A stretch of 58,461 bases of DNA from Nocardioides sp. (GTDB lineage Bacteria > Actinomycetota > Actinomycetes > Propionibacteriales > Nocardioidaceae), in the NCBI RefSeq assembly GCF_030149505.1, contig NZ_JASBRN010000069.1, positions 1 to 58,461 of the forward strand. Direction: 5' to 3'. A program made the translations under genes and the position numbers. Positions 39,652 through 50,647 of this stretch are shown piece by piece. The stretch's first letter is position 1. Each line of letters opens with the position of its first letter. Below the pieces are notes generated by a model. That model saw only the letters and a program-made list of their open reading frames with translations, ran no database searches and had not been told where the DNA came from.

Positions 39652-40782
39652 ATGAGCGACCCCGCGCGGCGAGGCCCTTTCCAGTGGACGGTCGCGGTGC
39701 CGGTCCTCTCCCTAAGCCTGCTTCTGGCGACCTGGTCCAGCCACGAGAACCCGGTCGTCCTGGTCGCCATCGCGGTGGCGCTGGTGGGCTCGATCCTGGC
39801 GGCGGTGCACCACGCGGAGGTGGTCGCGCACCGCGTCGGCGAGCCCTACGGCTCGCTGGTGTTGGCCGTCGCGGTGACGGTGATCGAGGTCGGGCTCATC
39901 GTCATGCTCATGGTCGGCGGCGGGGAGGGCTCCTCGACGTACGCCCGCGACACCGTCTTCGCCGCCCTCATGATCACGCTCAACGGCATCGTCGGCCTCT
40001 CGCTGCTCGTCGGCGCGCTGCGCCACGGACTGGTCAGCTTCAACGCCACCGGCACCGGTTCGGCACTGTCCACGGTGGTCGCCCTGGCCTCGGTGTGCCT
40101 GGTGCTGCCCGGGTTCACCTCGACCGGCCAGGGTCTGGAGTACGCCCCGAACCAGCTGGCCTTCGCCGCGGTCGCCTCCCTCGTGCTGTACGGCGCCTTC
40201 GTCTTCACCCAGACCGTGCAGCACCGCGACTTCTTCCTGCCCGTCACCTCGGACTCGCAGGGGCGGATGACCGGCGTCTTCGACCTCGCCGACTCCGACG
40301 GTGACGGGCACGCGGACCCGCCGGACGGCCGGGAGACGGTCATGTCCCTGGCGCTGTTGCTGGTCTCGCTCGTCTCCGTGGTGGGCCTGGCCAAGCTGCT
40401 CTCCCCCACCATCGAGGACGCGGTCTCCGCCCTGGGCCTGCCGTACGCCGTCGTCGGCGTCGTCATCGCCCTGCTCGTCCTGGCACCGGAGTCCATCGCC
40501 GCCGTCCTCAACGCCTCCCGCGACCGGGTCCAGATCTCCCTCAACCTCGCCTACGGCTCGGCCATGGCATCGATCGGCCTGACCATCCCCACCATCGCCG
40601 TCGCCATGATCTGGCTCGACGGCCCGCTGGTCCTGGGCCTGGAGTCGACCCAGATCGTGCTGCTCGTGACCTCGGTCGCCGTCGCCACCCTCACCGTCGT
40701 GCAGGGCCGGGCCAAGGCCCTGCAGGGGGTCGTGCACCTGACGTTGCTGGCGACGTTCCTCTTCTTCTCCCTCAGCCCCTGA
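39652..40782 (+). CDS. Calcium:proton antiporter, ChaA/CaCA family
   Basis: 376 residues, about eleven membrane helices with the two inverted alpha repeats of cation/Ca2+ exchangers. In repeat one, HHAEVVAHRVGEPYGSLVLAVAVTVIEVGLI carries the acidic pore residues; in repeat two, LLVLAPESIAAVLNASRDRVQISLNLAYGSAMASIGLTIP does. An acidic DLADSDGDGHADP loop lies between. Exports Ca2+ (possibly Na+ or K+) in exchange for protons. Divergent from the DHA2 exporter with 75 bases between the starts. Confidence 0.9.
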   Translation: MSDPARRGPFQWTVAVPVLSLSLLLATWSSHENPVVLVAIAVALVGSILAAVHHAEVVAHRVGEPYGSLVLAVAVTVIEVGLIVMLMVGGGEGSSTYARDTVFAALMITLNGIVGLSLLVGALRHGLVSFNATGTGSALSTVVALASVCLVLPGFTSTGQGLEYAPNQLAFAAVASLVLYGAFVFTQTVQHRDFFLPVTSDSQGRMTGVFDLADSDGDGHADPPDGRETVMSLALLLVSLVSVVGLAKLLSPTIEDAVSALGLPYAVVGVVIALLVLAPESIAAVLNASRDRVQISLNLAYGSAMASIGLTIPTIAVAMIWLDGPLVLGLESTQIVLLVTSVAVATLTVVQGRAKALQGVVHLTLLATFLFFSLSP

Positions 40783-40797
40783 CGGCGGCGCACCCGC

Positions 40798-42027
40798 TCA
40801 GACCGGTGCACGCACGGCGCGGAACGACGTCGCGGCCAGACCCGTGGCCACGACGGCGAAGGTCGCCGCCGCGACGACGAGCATGGTCTGCATGCCGACC
40901 GCGTCGGCCAGGAAGCCGGCGACCGGCGCCACGACCACCACGACGGCGCGGTTGAGCGACCGCAGGGTCGTGTTCGTCCGGGCCTGGAGCTCGTCCGGGG
41001 TGACGAGCTGGCGGTAGCTCATCTCGTGCGAGTTGCTCATGCCCATCGCCATGCCGTAGCCGGCCTGGCCCAGTCCGAGCACCCAGGCGGCGTACGACGA
41101 CTCGGCGGCGAGGGCCATCACGGCCACACCGACGGTGGTGAGCAGGTGGCAGGCGATGATCGTGCGCCCGGTGCCCAGGCGACGCCCGACCGCGGTCGTC
41201 ACGGTCGCACCGACCAACGCCCCCACCCCGCCGGCGGCACCCACCAGGCCGAGCTGGGCGGCACCGAGGTCCAGCACGATGAAGGCGTACGGAGCCACGA
41301 CGACGCCGACGACCGCGTTGCCCACGAACCAGCCGTGCGTGGCTATCGCCAGGGTGCGCAGGCCCGAGCGGCCGTAGGCCCAGCGCACACCCTCCCTGAT
41401 CTCGCCGAGCAGCTGGCGGGCGGTGACGCCCGTCCTCGGTGGAGGCTCGTCGAGCGTGATCCGGCGCAGGGTGAGCGCGGAGAAGAGGTAGGTCAGCGAG
41501 TCCAGGACGACGGTCACCGGCGCACCCACGGCACTCACCAGCAGGCCCCCGAGCGCGGGGCCGGACGTCGAGGCGACGGCGTCGGCCCCGTCCACGCGAG
41601 CATGGGCCGACTGGAGCTGGTTGCGGTCCACCAGCCGAGGCAGGAAGGACATCGTCGCCGCCATGTTCACCACAGCCGCCGCGCCGTAGGCGAACACGAC
41701 GGCCAGGAGCACCGGCAGCGACAACACGTCCAGCCACCACAGCAGTGGGACGAGGAGCAGCAGGAACGCCTGCACGAGGTCCGTGCGCACCATCAACGGC
41801 AGCCTGCGCCGACCGTCGACGAGCGCGCCGACGACGAGCCCGAAGGTCAGGTACGGCAGCCAGCGGGCGGCATTGAGCAGCCCGACGTCCGAGGCCGTCC
41901 CGTCGAGCGTGAGCACGACCAGGGCCTGGAGGGCGAAGACGGTGACGTAGGTGCCCAGACCCGAGACCGCGGTGGCGCGCCAGTAGCGGAAGAAGGGCGG
42001 GGAGATGACCACGCCCCGAGTCGACAC
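40798..42027 (-). CDS. MFS transporter, MFS_3/enterobactin-exporter-like
   Basis: 409 residues, twelve helices. FFRYWRATAVSGLGTYVTVFALQALVV is the TM1 region of the MFS_3 (EntS-like) group, and ARWLPYLTFGLVVGALVDGRRR is motif A. The loop LPRLVDRNQLQSAHARVDGADAVASTSGPALGGLL is characteristic of this subfamily. It probably exports a small molecule such as a siderophore or drug. It sits divergent from an enterochelin-esterase-like gene 63 bases away, which makes a siderophore-related role worth considering; that is inference. Confidence 0.88.
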   Translation of the reverse strand: MSTRGVVISPPFFRYWRATAVSGLGTYVTVFALQALVVLTLDGTASDVGLLNAARWLPYLTFGLVVGALVDGRRRLPLMVRTDLVQAFLLLLVPLLWWLDVLSLPVLLAVVFAYGAAAVVNMAATMSFLPRLVDRNQLQSAHARVDGADAVASTSGPALGGLLVSAVGAPVTVVLDSLTYLFSALTLRRITLDEPPPRTGVTARQLLGEIREGVRWAYGRSGLRTLAIATHGWFVGNAVVGVVVAPYAFIVLDLGAAQLGLVGAAGGVGALVGATVTTAVGRRLGTGRTIIACHLLTTVGVAVMALAAESSYAAWVLGLGQAGYGMAMGMSNSHEMSYRQLVTPDELQARTNTTLRSLNRAVVVVVAPVAGFLADAVGMQTMLVVAAATFAVVATGLAATSFRAVRAPV

Positions 42028-42033
42028 GCGGCC

Positions 42034-42039
42034 ACCCTT
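42034..42039 (-). promoter_or_regulatory. -10 box of the MFS_3 gene (leaderless)
   Basis: AAGGGT on the minus strand, last base seven positions before the first base of the GTG at 42027. Confidence 0.45.
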
Positions 42040-42077
42040 TCACGCGGCCCGCGCTCCGCCCGAGCCCGGCCGGGGCC

Positions 42078-42083
42078 TAGGTT
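42078..42083 (+). promoter_or_regulatory. -10 box of the esterase gene (leaderless)
   Basis: TAGGTT, last base eight positions before the A of the ATG at 42091. Confidence 0.5.
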
Positions 42084-42090
42084 CTCGGGC

Positions 42091-42909
42091 ATGGATGCTC
42101 GGATCCCGTTCCACCCCCTGCCGATGGAGGCGACCCGGGTCGTCTACGACCACGGGCCCGACTCGGCGCCGCGTGCCGGCGTCCCTACGGGCCGCACGAC
42201 CCGACTGCGGCTCACCGGCTCCCGCGCCTTCCCGGGCGCCGATCGAGACGTGCGGGTGCACGTCCCCGCGGCGGCGGACGGCCGCAGCAAGGACGGCGCC
42301 CTGCCCTGCATGGTCTTCCAGGACGGGGCCGGCTTCCTCGAGCCCGAGGACGACCTGCGGGCCGGGATCGTGCTGGACAACCTCGTGGCCGGCGGCGACG
42401 TCCCGCCGATGGTCGGTGTCTTCGTCGAGCCGGTCGCCCGCAACGCCGAGTACGACGCGTTCGACAGCCGCTACGCCGACCTCCTCGTCGACGAGGTGCT
42501 GCCCCTGGTCTCCGGCCTCGTTCCCATCAGCGACGACCCGGCGGAGCGCGGGATCTGCGGCTTCAGCAGCGGCGGCAACGCGGCCCTGACCGCGGCCTGG
42601 CACCGCCCCGACGCCTTCGGCAAGGTCCTCGGGTTCTCCTCCAGCTTCCCGCAGGTGCGCGGCGGCAACCGCTTCCCGGCACTCATCGGCTCCGAGCCGG
42701 CTCGGCCACTCCGCGTCCTGCTCCAGGTCGGCCACCGTGACCTCGGCTGGGACGAGCCCGAGGACAACTGGCTTGTCGAGAACCTGCTCGTGGCCGCTGC
42801 GCTCCTCGGCGCCGGGTACGACGCACGCCTGGTGCTCGGCGATGGCGCGCACACCTCGAACCACCCGGGGGTCCTGCTGCCCGACGCCCTGCGCTGGCTC
42901 TGGCGGTAG
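42091..42909 (+). CDS. Enterochelin-esterase-like alpha/beta hydrolase
   Basis: 272 residues of the esterase D/enterochelin esterase (Fes-like) family. It has RVHVPAAADGRS...CMVFQDGAGF near the N terminus, DEVLPLVSG before the nucleophile elbow ICGFSSGGNAAL (Ser159), and acid and His in VGHRDLGWDE and GDGAHTSNHPG. No signal peptide, so cytoplasmic. Enterochelin esterases open ferric siderophores; many relatives are general esterases. No other siderophore gene is in the window apart from the divergent MFS_3 exporter. Confidence 0.85.
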   Translation: MDARIPFHPLPMEATRVVYDHGPDSAPRAGVPTGRTTRLRLTGSRAFPGADRDVRVHVPAAADGRSKDGALPCMVFQDGAGFLEPEDDLRAGIVLDNLVAGGDVPPMVGVFVEPVARNAEYDAFDSRYADLLVDEVLPLVSGLVPISDDPAERGICGFSSGGNAALTAAWHRPDAFGKVLGFSSSFPQVRGGNRFPALIGSEPARPLRVLLQVGHRDLGWDEPEDNWLVENLLVAAALLGAGYDARLVLGDGAHTSNHPGVLLPDALRWLWR

Positions 42910-42935
42910 GTCGGCTCGCTCCCGGACCCACCATG

Positions 42936-42941
42936 TACGTT
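42936..42941 (+). promoter_or_regulatory. -10 box of the M1 aminopeptidase gene (leaderless)
   Basis: TACGTT, last base seven positions before the GTG at 42948. It falls inside the alternative reading from ATG 42933, which argues against that start. Confidence 0.55.
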
Positions 42942-42947
42942 GCGCCG

Positions 42948-44726
<1,779 letters not shown>

Positions 44727-44732
44727 GGGCGA

Positions 44733-45932
44733 CTACCCGACCGTGCGGTCGGTGGCGCGCAGCCGGATGTTCTGCAGCAGCCCGATCGCGAGCAGGCCGG
44801 CGAACATCGAGGAGCCGCCGTAGGACACGAACGGCAGCGGGACGCCGGTGACCGGCATGATCCCCAGGCACATCCCGATGTTCTGGAAGCCCTGGAAGCC
44901 GAACCAGCAAGCGATGCCGGCGGCCGCCACCCGTCCGAAGACGTCGTCGGTGGACATCGCGATGGCCAGCGCGCGCCACACCACCACGCCGAGCAGGGCG
45001 ATGAGCAGACCCGCCCCCAGCAGGCCTAGCTCCTCACCGGCGACGGTGAAGACGAAGTCGGTGTGCTGCTCGGGGACGAAGCCCGAGCGGGTCTGGGAGC
45101 CCTCGAAGAGGCCCTGGCCGAAGAGGCCGCCGTTGCCGACCGCGATCCGGGCCTGCTCGACGTTGTAGCCGGCGCCGCGCGGATCGAGGTCGGGGTTGGT
45201 GAAGGCCAGGAACCGGTCGACCTGGTAGGGCTTCAGCACCCCGCCGGCGACGGCCGCGACGGCCACGGTCACTCCTCCACCGGCCAGCAGCGCGAGCCAT
45301 CGACGCGGCGCGCCGGAGACGGCCAGGACGCCGGTCACGGTGGCGGTCAGCACGAGCATCGTGCCGAGGTCGGGCTGCAGCAGGATCAGCACGGCGGGCA
45401 CCGCCGCGATCGCCAGCATGAGGACGACCTCGACCAGGCCCACTCGCGGGCGCCAGCGGCCGGTGGCGCGGTGCGCGAGCACGAGCGCCATCCCGATCAC
45501 CACGGCCAGCTTGGCCAGCTCGGCGGGTTGGATCGACATGCCCCCGACCACGATCCACGACCGCGAGCCGTTGATCGTGGAGCCCGCGACCAGCACGAGC
45601 ACCAGCCCCGCGACGGAAGCCAGGTAGGCCAGCGGCGCGGCGATCCGCACCCACCGGTGGTCGGAGACCAGCACGACGGCCATGAGCACCAGGCCGATGG
45701 TGATGTTGGTGACCTGCTTGTAGAGGTACGCGCGGGGGTCGCCGCCGGTGAGGTCGTCGCGGGTGGTCGTGGCGGACCACACCAGCAGGGTGCCGAGCAC
45801 CAGCAGGCCGGCCACGGCGACCATCAGCCACCAGTCGATGCCACTCCAGCGCAGCAGCGGCCGGGTGCCCAGCGAGGAGCGGGGACGTACGCCGGCGCCG
45901 ACCCTCGCCGGCGAGCGGGTCAGGGTGGTCAT
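44733..45932 (-). CDS. rodA: RodA-type SEDS peptidoglycan glycosyltransferase
   Basis: 399 residues, about ten membrane segments with SEDS signatures: GSTINGSRSWIVVGGMSIQPAELAK, LLQPDLGTMLVL, EQHTDFVFTVAGEELGLLGA (catalytic-loop Asp) and PVTGVPLPFVSYGGSSM. It polymerises lipid II into glycan strands with the class B PBP encoded just upstream. The ATG at 45932 overlaps the mrdA stop (ATGA). Last gene of mreBCD-mrdA-rodA, which marks side-wall (rod) growth rather than the purely apical growth of mycobacteria. Confidence 0.94.
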   Translation of the reverse strand: MTTLTRSPARVGAGVRPRSSLGTRPLLRWSGIDWWLMVAVAGLLVLGTLLVWSATTTRDDLTGGDPRAYLYKQVTNITIGLVLMAVVLVSDHRWVRIAAPLAYLASVAGLVLVLVAGSTINGSRSWIVVGGMSIQPAELAKLAVVIGMALVLAHRATGRWRPRVGLVEVVLMLAIAAVPAVLILLQPDLGTMLVLTATVTGVLAVSGAPRRWLALLAGGGVTVAVAAVAGGVLKPYQVDRFLAFTNPDLDPRGAGYNVEQARIAVGNGGLFGQGLFEGSQTRSGFVPEQHTDFVFTVAGEELGLLGAGLLIALLGVVVWRALAIAMSTDDVFGRVAAAGIACWFGFQGFQNIGMCLGIMPVTGVPLPFVSYGGSSMFAGLLAIGLLQNIRLRATDRTVG

Positions 45933-48079
45933 CGCTCGTCCCGCTTCCCGGGGGTGCGTGCCGGCGGCAGGATCGAGCCGTCGGGCAGGAACTCGGGCAG
46001 CTGGGTCGGCGGGACGGTGCCGGGGATCGCGGCCCGCGCAGGCACCACGCGCTCGCCCTCGACGCCGTACAACGTCTCCCAGATGGCGCGGATCGCCGGG
46101 CCGGACGTGCCGGAGCCGGTGCCGCCCTGGCTGACCATCATCACCACGACGTAGTCGTCGGAGTAGGACGCGACCCACGAGGTCGACTGCTTGCCGTAGA
46201 CCTCCGCGGAGCCGGTCTTGGAGCGGATCTCGACCTCGTCCAGCGGGAAGCCGCCCATCCGCCAGGCCATCGTGCCCTGGCGGGTCACGCCCTTGAGCGC
46301 GGTGTCGATGTAGCCCAGCGTGCTCTGCGGCACGTCGACGGTGCCGACCTTCTTGGGCGGGATCCGCTGCACGACCGAGCCGTCGGGGCCGACGATCGCC
46401 TTGCCGACGCGAGGCGCGTAGAGGGTGCCACCGTTGGCGAGGGCGCCGTAGGCGCGGGCCAGCTGCAGCGGCGTGACGATGGTGTCGCCCTGCCCGATGG
46501 CGAAGTTGGCGGCGTCACCGGCGCGGTAGGCGTAGCCCTCCAGGCAGAACTCGTAGGCGAACTTGTAGACGAAGTCGGAGGTCTTCGAGTCCTGCGGCTT
46601 CTCGGAGATGCCGCAGTAGAAATCCTTCATGGACGTGTAGTACTCGCGCTTCCACTTCCGGTCCGCGATCCGGCCGGCGGCCTCGCCGGGCAGGTCGATG
46701 CCGGTGCGCTTGCCGAAGCCGAAGTCCTTGGCCTCCTCGACCAGCGGGTCGAAGGCGTCGACGTCGGCCTCGTCGGAGCCGAAGCGCTGCCAGTAGGCGT
46801 AACCGACGCGGTAGAAGAAGGTGTTGCAGGAGACCTCGAGCGCCTTGTCGAAGCCGATGTAGCCGTAGGCACCGGACTCGTAGTTGCGGAACGGGCGGTT
46901 GCCGACCGTGAAGGAGCTCGAGCAGTCCAGTCGGGTGTCGGTGGAGTAGCCGTTGGTCAGCGCGCCCGCGGTCATGAAGGGCTTCCAGGTCGAGCCGGGG
47001 GCGAACTGGCCCTGGGTCGCACGGCCCAGCAGCGGGGTGCCGGCGGCCTCGGAGTAGAGCCGGGCCAGCTCGTCGTCGGAGATGCCGCCCACCCAGACCT
47101 CGGGGTCGTACGTCGGTTGGCTGGCCATCGCCACGACCCGGCCGGTGTCGGCCTCGAGCACCACGACCGCGCCGGAGTCGGCGACGTAGTTGCGCCCGGT
47201 GACGGTGTCCCGGGTCTGCCGGGCGGTGCGGATGGTCTCGGCGAGCTGCTGCTCGACGACCGACTGCACCTTGGCGTCGATGGAGGTGACCAGGGTGTCG
47301 CCCGGGCGCGCCTGCACCTGGGAGTCCTCGCCCAGCACGCGGCCCATCGAGTCGACCGCGACCGACTGGGTCCCCGGGACCCCGCGCAGCCACGCGTCGT
47401 ACTCCTTCTCGACGCCGGCGCGACCGACCACGGAGGCGCCGTTGACGGAGTCCTCACCGTCGGCCTCGGCCTGCTCGAGCTCCTCGGCGGTGACCGGGCT
47501 GAGGTAGCCCAGGACGTGGGCGAGGTTGATGCCGTAGGGGCGGGGGTAGGCGCGCACGCTCTGCTGCTCGGCGAGGACGCCGGGGTAGTCCTCGGGCTGC
47601 TCGAGGATGCGCAGCGCGACCTCGCGCTCGACGTCGGTGGCCACGGGCACCGGCTGGTAGGGCGAGCCGTTCCAGCAGGTGCCGGTCACGCTGCCCTCCT
47701 CGCCGCAGGTGACCAGGCGGCGCTCCAGCGCCTTGACGGGTACGCCGGTGACGGACGCGACCCGGTCGAGCAGCTCCGTGCGGTCGCGACCCGGCAGCTT
47801 GCCGAGCAACGTGCGGTCCACCGACACCACCCAGGCCAGGCGGTTGGTGACCAGGGGGCGGCCCATGTCGTCGACGATCAGCCCGCGCTGCGGCTGCTCG
47901 ACGATGTCGCGCACGGACTGGGAGGCGGCCTGGGCGGTGTACTGCTCGCCCGAGACGACCTGCAGGTAGTAGAGCCGCACGAGCAGCGTCGCGAAGAGGC
48001 TGAAGACCAGCGCCTGGATGACGACGATGCGCAGCCGGGAGCGGCGGGTCCCGGCGGCCTCCTCGGTCGGGCGGCTCAT
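45929..48079 (-). CDS. mrdA: Penicillin-binding protein 2, elongasome transpeptidase
   Basis: 716 residues: cytoplasmic tail, one membrane helix (about 18-40), PBP dimerisation/pedestal domain (RGLIVDDMGRPLVTN, ADGEDSVNGASVVGRAGVEKEYD) and transpeptidase domain. The active-site SxxK is Ser363-Lys366 in APGSTWKPF, SxN in EVSCNTFFY, and KTG in RSKTGSAEVYG. It cross-links the peptidoglycan made by RodA and is the beta-lactam target of the elongation machinery. The start overlaps the mreD stop by four bases. Confidence 0.95.
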   Translation of the reverse strand: MSRPTEEAAGTRRSRLRIVVIQALVFSLFATLLVRLYYLQVVSGEQYTAQAASQSVRDIVEQPQRGLIVDDMGRPLVTNRLAWVVSVDRTLLGKLPGRDRTELLDRVASVTGVPVKALERRLVTCGEEGSVTGTCWNGSPYQPVPVATDVEREVALRILEQPEDYPGVLAEQQSVRAYPRPYGINLAHVLGYLSPVTAEELEQAEADGEDSVNGASVVGRAGVEKEYDAWLRGVPGTQSVAVDSMGRVLGEDSQVQARPGDTLVTSIDAKVQSVVEQQLAETIRTARQTRDTVTGRNYVADSGAVVVLEADTGRVVAMASQPTYDPEVWVGGISDDELARLYSEAAGTPLLGRATQGQFAPGSTWKPFMTAGALTNGYSTDTRLDCSSSFTVGNRPFRNYESGAYGYIGFDKALEVSCNTFFYRVGYAYWQRFGSDEADVDAFDPLVEEAKDFGFGKRTGIDLPGEAAGRIADRKWKREYYTSMKDFYCGISEKPQDSKTSDFVYKFAYEFCLEGYAYRAGDAANFAIGQGDTIVTPLQLARAYGALANGGTLYAPRVGKAIVGPDGSVVQRIPPKKVGTVDVPQSTLGYIDTALKGVTRQGTMAWRMGGFPLDEVEIRSKTGSAEVYGKQSTSWVASYSDDYVVVMMVSQGGTGSGTSGPAIRAIWETLYGVEGERVVPARAAIPGTVPPTQLPEFLPDGSILPPARTPGKRDER

Positions 48080-48585
48080 GCCAGCCGCGCCGGCTCGAGA
48101 CGCCGGAACATCGCCATCAGCGGGGGCAGCACGAACGGGGTCAGCACGACGTCCCAGACCACGGCCAGCCCGACCACCAGGAGCAGCTCGCCCACGCCGA
48201 CGCTCAGCTCGCCCAGGAGCAGGCCGGTCATCGCGAAGAGCGAGGTGGCCACGAAGGAGCTCGCGGCGACGGTCGAGACGACGGTCGTCGCGGTCGGGCT
48301 CGCCTCGCTGCGCACCCGCCCGGCGACGTACCCCACGACGACGAGGGCGAGCGCCCACCGCCCGGCGGTGTGGTCGGCCGGCGGGGCCAGGTCGAGCAGG
48401 GCACCCGCGGCGAAGCCGAGGACCATCGCGAACTGCGGGCCGCGGGTCAGCGCCGCGGCGACCACGACGAGCAGGACGAGGTTGGGCACGACCCCCTGCC
48501 AGGCCAGGTGCGGCGCGAGGGAGACCTGCAGGAGCAGCGCGACGAAGACGGCGGCGGCCGCGGCGGCAGCCCGGGCGGTGCTCAC
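48076..48585 (-). CDS. mreD: Rod shape-determining protein MreD
   Basis: 169 residues, five to six hydrophobic segments (AAAAAAAVFVALLLQVSLAP, FAMVLGFAAGALLDLAPP, ALALVVVGYVAG, LLLVVGLAVVWDVVLTPFVLPPLMA), the usual MreD layout with DxxPP-like turns. Links MreC to the PBP2-RodA synthase. Sequence similarity in this family is weak, so the assignment leans on size, topology and position. GTG start overlapping the mreC stop. Confidence 0.88.
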   Translation of the reverse strand: MSTARAAAAAAAVFVALLLQVSLAPHLAWQGVVPNLVLLVVVAAALTRGPQFAMVLGFAAGALLDLAPPADHTAGRWALALVVVGYVAGRVRSEASPTATTVVSTVAASSFVATSLFAMTGLLLGELSVGVGELLLVVGLAVVWDVVLTPFVLPPLMAMFRRLEPARLA

Positions 48586-49619
48586 TGCTCACCCCCGCCC
48601 GGCTCGTCGCTCAGCTCTCCGTCGGGACCGACGAGCGCGCGGTCGGAGGTGGTGCCGGTGGGCACGACGACACCGACGACGTCGAGGGAGCCGAAGTCGA
48701 CGTACGGGTCGACGACGACGCGCTGGGAGGTCTCGCGCAGCGAGGAGTAGACCCGGGTGACGCGTCCGATGGGCACACCGGAGACGTAGGGCGCTCCCCC
48801 GTCGCTGCCCCAGGTGACGACCGAGTCGGCGCGGGCGGGGACGGCGGTGCGGTCGACGAGCTCGAGGTCGAGGCGACCCTCGTCGCCGACCACGCCGCGA
48901 CCGGTGAGGAAGCCCATGTCGAGGGTGTCGCCGATCCGGGCGCCCACGGTGGAGGCGGGGTCGATGATGAGCAGGACCGTGGCGGTGGTGCGGCCCGCGG
49001 AGACGACGCGGCCGACCAGGCCGGCGCCGCTGACCACGGTCATGTCGGGCTGCACGCCGGCGTCGGTGCCGGCGTCGATGGTGACGGTGCTGGAGAAGGA
49101 CTGGGCCGGGCCCCAGCCGACCACGCGGCTCGGCACGAGCGAGTAGCCGAGGTCCTCGGCGGTCGCGGTCAGCTCGTCGTACGCCGCCAGCCGGTTGCGC
49201 TGGAAGGCGGCGCTGCCGAGCTCCGCGCGCAGGGCGGTGTTCTCCTCCTCCAGCGCGGCCACCTCCTCGCGCAGCGAGGAGTGGGTGCGGAAGAAGTCGG
49301 GGACGGCCAGGACCGGGCTCACCAGCGCGGTCGCGCCCGCCTCGGCGGGCCCGACGACGTCGGCGACGACGCCGCGCACCGGGTCGAGAGCGGCACCGCC
49401 AGCGGTGAGGTCGAGGGTCATCAGCGTGGCGCTCGCCAGGCCGAGGGCGACCAGCAGCGAGCGACTGGGGCGCTGGCGGTCCAGGTCGGGTCCGGGGCTC
49501 CACCGGCGCTCGCGCCGCTCGCGGCGGGCGGCCAGGGAGCGGCGGCTGCGGCCGGTCGGGGAGGCGCCCGGGCCGGTGCCGGTGCCGCGGGAGCCGGAGG
49601 TGCGCTCGAGCAGGGCCAT
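48582..49619 (-). CDS. mreC: Rod shape-determining protein MreC
   Basis: 345 residues. An Arg-rich cytoplasmic N terminus (RRSLAARRERRERR) precedes one membrane helix (about 55-75) and a coiled coil (SSLREEVAALEEENTALRAEL, about 125-150). Two beta-barrel lobes follow with AGLVGRVVSAGRTTATVLLIIDPAS and GVPIGRVTRV. It scaffolds the elongasome on the outside of the membrane. The ATG shares one base with the mreB stop (TGATG). The downstream end is acidic and Gly/Glu-rich. Confidence 0.93.
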   Translation of the reverse strand: MALLERTSGSRGTGTGPGASPTGRSRRSLAARRERRERRWSPGPDLDRQRPSRSLLVALGLASATLMTLDLTAGGAALDPVRGVVADVVGPAEAGATALVSPVLAVPDFFRTHSSLREEVAALEEENTALRAELGSAAFQRNRLAAYDELTATAEDLGYSLVPSRVVGWGPAQSFSSTVTIDAGTDAGVQPDMTVVSGAGLVGRVVSAGRTTATVLLIIDPASTVGARIGDTLDMGFLTGRGVVGDEGRLDLELVDRTAVPARADSVVTWGSDGGAPYVSGVPIGRVTRVYSSLRETSQRVVVDPYVDFGSLDVVGVVVPTGTTSDRALVGPDGELSDEPGGGEQ

Positions 49620-50647
49620 CAGTACCGCCGTCGCTCGTTGACCAGGACCTGCTGGAGCGCCTCGAACTCCTCCACGCACTTGCCGGCACCCAGAGCGACC
49701 GAGGTCAGCGGGTCCTCGGCGACGTGGACGGGCATGCCGGTCTCGTGGCGCAGCCGCTCGTCGAGGCCGCGCAGCAGCGCTCCCCCGCCGGTGAGCACGA
49801 TGCCGCGGTCCATGATGTCGCCGGCCAGCTCGGGCGGGGTCTGGTCGAGGGTGGTGCGCACCGCGTCGACGATCGCGTGCAGCGGCTCCTCCAGCGCCTG
49901 GCGCACCTCGGCGCTGGAGACCAGGACGGTGCGCGGCAGGCCGGAGACGAGGTCACGACCGCGGATCTCGGCCTCGGGCTCGTCGGGCAGCGGGAAGGCC
50001 GAGCCGAGGGTCATCTTGACCTCCTCGGCGGTGCGCTCGCCCAGGAGCAGGGAGTACTCCTTCTTCATCCACGCCACGATCGCGTTGTCGAGGTCGTCGC
50101 CGGCGGTGCGGATCGAGAGGCTGGTGACGATGCCGCCGAGGCTGATGACCGCGACCTCGGTGGTGCCGCCGCCCACGTCGACCACCATGTTGCCGGTGGC
50201 CTGGTGCACGGGCAGCCCGGCGCCGATCGCGGCGGCCATCGGCTCCTCGACGATGTAGACCCGGCGGGCCCCGGCCTGGTAGCCGGCCTCCTTGACCGCG
50301 CGCTGCTCGACGGCGGTGATGCCGGAGGGCACGCAGATGACCATGCGGGGCTTGGCGAAGGCGCGGCGACGGTGCACCTGCTGGATGAACCAGCGCAGCA
50401 TCTGCTCGGTCGCCTCGAAGTCGGCGATCACGCCGTCCTTGAGCGGGCGGATCGCGGTGATGGAGTCCGGCGTGCGGCCGATCATCCGCTTCGCCTCGTG
50501 CCCGACCGCCAGCACCTCGCCGGTGCCGGAGTGCAGCGCCACGACGCTCGGCTCGTCGAGCAGCACGCCCTTGCCGCGGGCGTAGACGAGCGTGTTGGCG
50601 GTGCCGAGGTCCACGGCCATGTCCCGGCCGAAGAAGCTGTTCGCCAT
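49619..50647 (-). CDS. mreB: Actin-like cell-shape protein MreB
   Basis: 342 residues, complete. Phosphate loop 1 is DLGTANTLVYARGKGVLL, connector and phosphate loop 2 MVVDVGGGTTEVAVISLGG, and adenosine motif GIVLTGGGALLRGLDERL. It forms filaments under the membrane and positions the MreCD-PBP2-RodA synthase. A TACCCT box (minus strand, 50733-50738) is a possible -10, giving a leader of about 80 bases. First gene of the five-gene operon. Confidence 0.96.
   Translation of the reverse strand: MANSFFGRDMAVDLGTANTLVYARGKGVLLDEPSVVALHSGTGEVLAVGHEAKRMIGRTPDSITAIRPLKDGVIADFEATEQMLRWFIQQVHRRRAFAKPRMVICVPSGITAVEQRAVKEAGYQAGARRVYIVEEPMAAAIGAGLPVHQATGNMVVDVGGGTTEVAVISLGGIVTSLSIRTAGDDLDNAIVAWMKKEYSLLLGERTAEEVKMTLGSAFPLPDEPEAEIRGRDLVSGLPRTVLVSSAEVRQALEEPLHAIVDAVRTTLDQTPPELAGDIMDRGIVLTGGGALLRGLDERLRHETGMPVHVAEDPLTSVALGAGKCVEEFEALQQVLVNERRRY

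Noticed and set aside
42933..42947. ATG 42933 as start of the M1 aminopeptidase
   Set aside because: No ribosome site, and the codons overlap the TACGTT -10 box that positions transcription at GTG 42948. It remains possible.
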